Positions 60,955 through 64,000 of a stretch of 64,000 nt of DNA are shown piece after piece (the first letter of the stretch is position 1; each line of letters starts with the position of its first letter). The stretch is from Desulforhopalus singaporensis (GTDB lineage: Bacteria; Desulfobacterota; Desulfobulbia; Desulfobulbales; Desulfocapsaceae), in contig NZ_FNJI01000027.1 of assembly GCF_900104445.1 (NCBI RefSeq), positions 1-64,000 on the forward strand, read 5' to 3'. The notes below the pieces were generated by a model. That model had not been told where the DNA came from, ran no database searches, and worked only from the letters and a program-made list of their open reading frames with translations. A program made the translations under genes and the position numbers.

Positions 60955-62775
60955 TTGAGTTACCAGGAAATCCTGTCGGTTATCGCCGGTTCGTTTGCGG
61001 TGTGTATCCTCTGCCAGTGGATTGCCTGGTGGATGAAGCTGCCCGCCATAATTTTTCTCCTGGCGGCGGGAATTTTCGCCGGTCCGGTATCAGGACTGTT
61101 CAACCCGGAAACACTTCTTGGGGATCTTTTTACACCGTTTGTTTCACTCAGTGTCGCCATAATCCTTTTTGAAGGCAGCCTGACACTGAGATTCAGGGAT
61201 ATAATGGGGCTGCAGAAGGTGGTCCGCAATATGCTCTCGTTTGGACTGGCGGTTACGTGGCTTATTTCAGCAGCCGCGGCGCACTTCGCCCTGGATGTGT
61301 CCTGGGAAATCGCTTTTCTGTTCGGAGCCATTACCGTCGTAACCGGACCTACCGTTATTGCTCCTCTGCTGAGAACCGTGAGGCCGGTCGCCAAGGTGGC
61401 CAATATCCTTCGCTGGGAAGGGATTGTTATCGACTCCGTCGGAGCGTCTCTTGCGGTTGTTGTCTATGAATTTATCATTTCCGGGGGCGGCCGGGAGGCC
61501 TGGGGCCATACCTTTGCCGCTTTTGCCGGGATTATCGGCGTGGGGGGGGCAAGCGGTGCCGTCGGCGGTTATCTGTTCGGGTTGATGCTCAGGAATCATC
61601 TTATCCCCGAATTCCTGCAAAATGTCGCCACCCTCGGGCTGGTATTCATCTGTTTTGTCACGGCCAACAGTTTTCAGCCGGAATCGGGGCTGGTGGCGGT
61701 TACGGTGCTGGGGGTGTGGCTTGCCAACATGAAGGACATCGACCTTGAAGCGATACTCGAATTTAAGGAGAGTCTTAGTGTTCTGCTTATTTCCCTGCTG
61801 TTTTTAATGCTCGCCGCCCGCCTGGATTTTACCGCGTTTTCGGCTATCGGCTGGGAAGCGCTGTTCGTGTTTGTGGCGGTTCAGTTTGTCGCCCGTCCGG
61901 TAAATGTGATACTGTCCAGCATCGGCTCGCAGCTGAGCTGGCCTGAGCGTCATCTTCTTGCGTGGATAGCGCCGCGGGGAATCGTCGCTGCAGCCATCGC
62001 CTCCCTTTTTGCCATTCGCCTGGAAGCTGCCGGGTTTGATGATGTCGGTTACCTGGTGCCCCTCACTTTTGTGGTGATCATAGGAACCGTTTCGCTGCAG
62101 TCTGTCACCTCAAGGCCGATTGCGAGATGGCTGGGGGTTGCCCTTCCCGAACCACGGGGTTTTCTGATTGTCGGAGCCAACCTTGTTGCGAGGGAAATAG
62201 GGAAGGTCCTGCAGGACAACGGTTTCCCGGTTCAGCTTGTCGATCCAGACCGGCAAAAGGTGATGAAGGCAAGGGGAGAAGGGTTGAAGAGCTTCTCCGG
62301 GCACCCCGTTTCCGTCTATTTCGACAGACACATGAATTTTTCCGGTACGGGGAAAATGCTGGGACTTGCTCCCAACGAGAGTGAGAATACGGCGGCGGTC
62401 ATGCACTATCGCCTCGAGTTCGGCAAAAACAACGTCTATGCTCTTGATACGGGGAAGAACAAGGGGAGAAAAGATAATAATTCCATGACCCAGAGGAGGG
62501 GGCAGATACTTTTTGGCACCGAGGTGAGCTATAAAGAACTCGCCTCATGCCTTGAAAGCCAGGGGCAGATCCGCACTACCGGGTTGAGCGACCGGTTCTC
62601 CTACGATGAATATCTGGCACTGCATCAAGACAACGCTATTGTGCTGTTTTTTATAGACACCAGAGACAGAATCAGAATTGTCACACACCACAATAAAATA
62701 AAACCCGAACCGGGGTGGAAGGTGATCGCGCTTATTAGAAATAAAGCGGATCGAACTGATGGCAGCAGCGCGTGA
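60955..62775 (+). CDS. CPA1-type sodium/proton antiporter with cytoplasmic TrkA-N-like domain
   Basis: A 606-residue protein. Residues 1-390 have about twelve helices of the cation:proton antiporter fold, with GPTVIAPLLR after the unwound helix, VIDSVGASLAVVVYE (ion-binding acidic residue) and APRGIVAAAIASLFA. Residues about 395-500 are a Rossmann-like regulatory domain (FLIVGANLVAREIGKVL) as in TrkA-N, followed by a second regulatory region. The start is TTG, 9 bases after AGGGG, since no ATG suits. It would regulate pH or sodium. Divergent from metC. Confidence 0.85.
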   Translation: MSYQEILSVIAGSFAVCILCQWIAWWMKLPAIIFLLAAGIFAGPVSGLFNPETLLGDLFTPFVSLSVAIILFEGSLTLRFRDIMGLQKVVRNMLSFGLAVTWLISAAAAHFALDVSWEIAFLFGAITVVTGPTVIAPLLRTVRPVAKVANILRWEGIVIDSVGASLAVVVYEFIISGGGREAWGHTFAAFAGIIGVGGASGAVGGYLFGLMLRNHLIPEFLQNVATLGLVFICFVTANSFQPESGLVAVTVLGVWLANMKDIDLEAILEFKESLSVLLISLLFLMLAARLDFTAFSAIGWEALFVFVAVQFVARPVNVILSSIGSQLSWPERHLLAWIAPRGIVAAAIASLFAIRLEAAGFDDVGYLVPLTFVVIIGTVSLQSVTSRPIARWLGVALPEPRGFLIVGANLVAREIGKVLQDNGFPVQLVDPDRQKVMKARGEGLKSFSGHPVSVYFDRHMNFSGTGKMLGLAPNESENTAAVMHYRLEFGKNNVYALDTGKNKGRKDNNSMTQRRGQILFGTEVSYKELASCLESQGQIRTTGLSDRFSYDEYLALHQDNAIVLFFIDTRDRIRIVTHHNKIKPEPGWKVIALIRNKADRTDGSSA

Positions 62776-62828
62776 GCAAGTTCGGCAACTTACGTCGTCA
62801 TTTACCATATAGGAACGCGTTGCCCCGG

Positions 62829-63803
62829 CTATCTGAGCGTGAAAATTTGTTCCAGCCGCCCGTCTATCCAGCTGCTCAGACGATAATCCTGCAGAAATCC
62901 GCAATGGCCGCCGAAAGGGGTTATTTCCAGGGTGAGGTTTGGCAGGTCGGCAAGATGGTCCAGCTCGTCAGCGGTGGTTATCGGATCGTCTGCGGCAGCT
63001 ATTATCTGTACCGGATGAGTAAGATTGCCGAGCAGGGAACCGGTTATCCGGTAGGCACCAAAATATTCCTGGCGGGTAGCGTAGCCTGTGTGGCGGGGGA
63101 CGAAATAATCGTGCATCAGGGAGAGTCTGGTTAACTGCAGCAAGCTCTTGCGGTAATTCAGTTCCGGAAAAAAGGCGAGCTTTCGGGTGAGTGATTTTTT
63201 CCATTTCCGGACAAAGTAATAGTGGTAGATTGCATGGTTCTTTTCAATATTTTCCGTCGCCGCGGCAGGATTTATCAGGGGACAGATTGCCGCTGTTCTA
63301 GTCAGGGAAAGTCCCGGGACCGGTGCTTTCCCAGCGATTCGCAAGGCGAAATTGCCGCCAAGGGAGAAGCCGGTCAGAAAATGATGATCGGATGGGAACT
63401 GTTTCTGGATCTGGACGATGGCGCAGACCACTTCGTCAAGCCTGGTGGAGTTGAACAGCTCCCTGTTCAGGTGGTGACTTGGTCCGTGGTCCCTGAGATT
63501 CAGCCTGAAGATGTTGAATCCCTTGTTGAAGAGGTGGGTTCCTGCGGACAGGATATAGGCCGACTCCATGCTCCCTTCCCATCCATGGATAAGGGTTACC
63601 GTTCCCCGGCTGTTTTCCGGGTTGTGGCTGTATGATCCGAGCAGCCGTACTCCATTTTTGCACTCAAGGATAACCTCCTTGCTTGCCTTGACCAGCTCCC
63701 TGCTGCTCAGGCAAGCGAGGATTTTTCGCGGCGTAAAACTGGCAAGCGTTGTCTGCAGATTGCAATTGCGAAGCAGCAGAGGAGGGTTGTATGGTGCCGT
63801 CAT
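62829..63803 (-). CDS. YheT-like alpha/beta hydrolase
   Basis: A 324-residue hydrolase of the UPF0017/YheT group: start PYNPPLLLRNCNLQT, oxyanion LIHGWEGS, RLNLRDHG, nucleophile elbow GFSLGGNFAL, acid in AADDPITT and histidine in FGGHCGFL. The E. coli relative is annotated as a carboxylesterase; natural substrate unknown. The ATG at 63803 is chosen because homology begins there (MTAPYNPP). Convergent with the antiporter gene. Confidence 0.87.
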   Translation of the reverse strand: MTAPYNPPLLLRNCNLQTTLASFTPRKILACLSSRELVKASKEVILECKNGVRLLGSYSHNPENSRGTVTLIHGWEGSMESAYILSAGTHLFNKGFNIFRLNLRDHGPSHHLNRELFNSTRLDEVVCAIVQIQKQFPSDHHFLTGFSLGGNFALRIAGKAPVPGLSLTRTAAICPLINPAAATENIEKNHAIYHYYFVRKWKKSLTRKLAFFPELNYRKSLLQLTRLSLMHDYFVPRHTGYATRQEYFGAYRITGSLLGNLTHPVQIIAAADDPITTADELDHLADLPNLTLEITPFGGHCGFLQDYRLSSWIDGRLEQIFTLR

Positions 63804-63867
63804 GGTACTGGTAGTTTGGCTGAAAAGTAAAATGCTCAATCGGCAGTCATTGCTCACCCTGCCCTGA

Positions 63868-63895
63868 TTGACTGGAGTTCTCTTAGCGTTATAGT
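63868..63895 (+). promoter_or_regulatory. Possible promoter of the last gene
   Basis: TTGACT (63868-63873) and TATAGT (63890-63895) with a 16-base spacer, about 50 bases before the ATG at 63949. Reasonable match to a housekeeping promoter; not confirmed. Confidence 0.4.
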
Positions 63896-63948
63896 TATCA
63901 TATTGTTTATAAAATGGAATTTATTTTCTCATACCACGGATCGATATC

Positions 63949-64000
63949 ATGACGGAGACATCTTTTGTTCGGGTCGGCTGGCTCATTGACGGTGCCGGAG
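63949..64000 (+). CDS. Start of a likely amidohydrolase (cut by window edge)
   Basis: Only 17 codons are visible, reading MTETSFVRVGWLIDGAG. The VGWLIDGxG segment resembles the first strands of amidohydrolase-superfamily enzymes (imidazolonepropionase/prolidase-like). Too short to be certain. Confidence 0.4.
   Translation, partial: MTETSFVRVGWLIDGAG

Noticed and set aside
1-64000. CRISPR arrays, rRNA, tRNA, prophage or integrase genes
   Set aside because: No regularly spaced repeats, RNA gene cores or phage-type proteins were visible anywhere in the window.

Overview
The window looks like a chromosomal segment of a strictly anaerobic, Gram-negative bacterium of the Desulfobacterota, most plausibly a sulfate reducer or disproportionator of the Desulfobulbales type. 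This is an inference from gene content, not from a marker gene: a tungsten-type aldehyde ferredoxin oxidoreductase, two rubrerythrins, stand-alone HypA/HypB, many Fe-S flavoproteins, a GlcD/GlcF-like dehydrogenase, phosphonoacetaldehyde hydrolase and, most tellingly, the mercury-methylation pair hgcA/hgcB. No rRNA, tRNA, CRISPR or phage module was seen.

Layout. 1-0.65 kb: the 3' end of an IS110/IS1111-family element, with a structured stretch behind the transposase that could be its guide RNA. 1.3-15.5 kb: a surface-polysaccharide locus of mosaic base composition (AT-rich opgB-like phosphoglycerol transferase and a GSC-motif protein beside normal-GC genes), with a huge sulfotransferase-GT4-RgpF fusion, a second sulfotransferase, a GT2-GT4 fusion, and a Wzm/Wzt exporter whose Wzt has a substrate-recognition tail. 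15.4-19.05 kb (minus): MFS transporter, hypB, hypA and a winged-helix/4Fe-4S protein behind a promoter with a perfect operator palindrome. 19.4-24 kb: proline dehydrogenase and aldehyde oxidoreductase behind a promoter with three GntR-like boxes, then phnX and a membrane protein. 24-33 kb: SDR, PilZ-like protein, GlcD-GlcF, rubrerythrin, Cys-rich protein plus EFR1-type flavodoxin/ferredoxin, a lipoamide-dehydrogenase-like enzyme, and a tandem PgsA-PssA fusion. 33.3-37.8 kb (minus): a tightly coupled HDOD-kinase, REC-PAS-kinase-REC and PilZ operon. 38.2-44 kb: self-regulated Fur/PerR regulator with a small winged-helix partner, nitroreductase, TIGR01212 radical SAM protein, AlaC-like aminotransferase, RlmI-like methyltransferase, second rubrerythrin. 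44-52 kb (minus): acyl-CoA ligase, MetE/UroD-like protein, and a tdh-kbl-PPTase-hydrolase operon preceded by an RluA-type pseudouridine synthase. 52-55 kb: envelope lipoproteins, rhodanese and a low-complexity secreted protein. 55-60.8 kb (minus): cystathionine beta-lyase - hgcA - hgcB - hydroxyacid dehydrogenase - radical SAM/MnmC fusion. 61-64 kb: CPA1 antiporter, YheT-like hydrolase and the first codons of a likely amidohydrolase.

The most interesting result is hgcA. The hallmark motif NVWCASGK, the membrane domain and the adjacent hgcB are all present, but no usable start codon exists in the open frame. The frame continues upstream through a single in-frame UGA to an ATG with a good ribosome binding site. 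The UGA lies in a Cys-Sec-Gly-Pro-Pro context and is followed by a 10-bp hairpin with a GGUC apical loop at the spacing of a bacterial SECIS element. I read this as a selenocysteine-containing HgcA (Sec30). Other notable architectures are a radical SAM-MnmC fusion that could carry out two consecutive wobble-uridine steps of tRNA modification, and a protein joining two different CDP-alcohol phosphotransferase domains.
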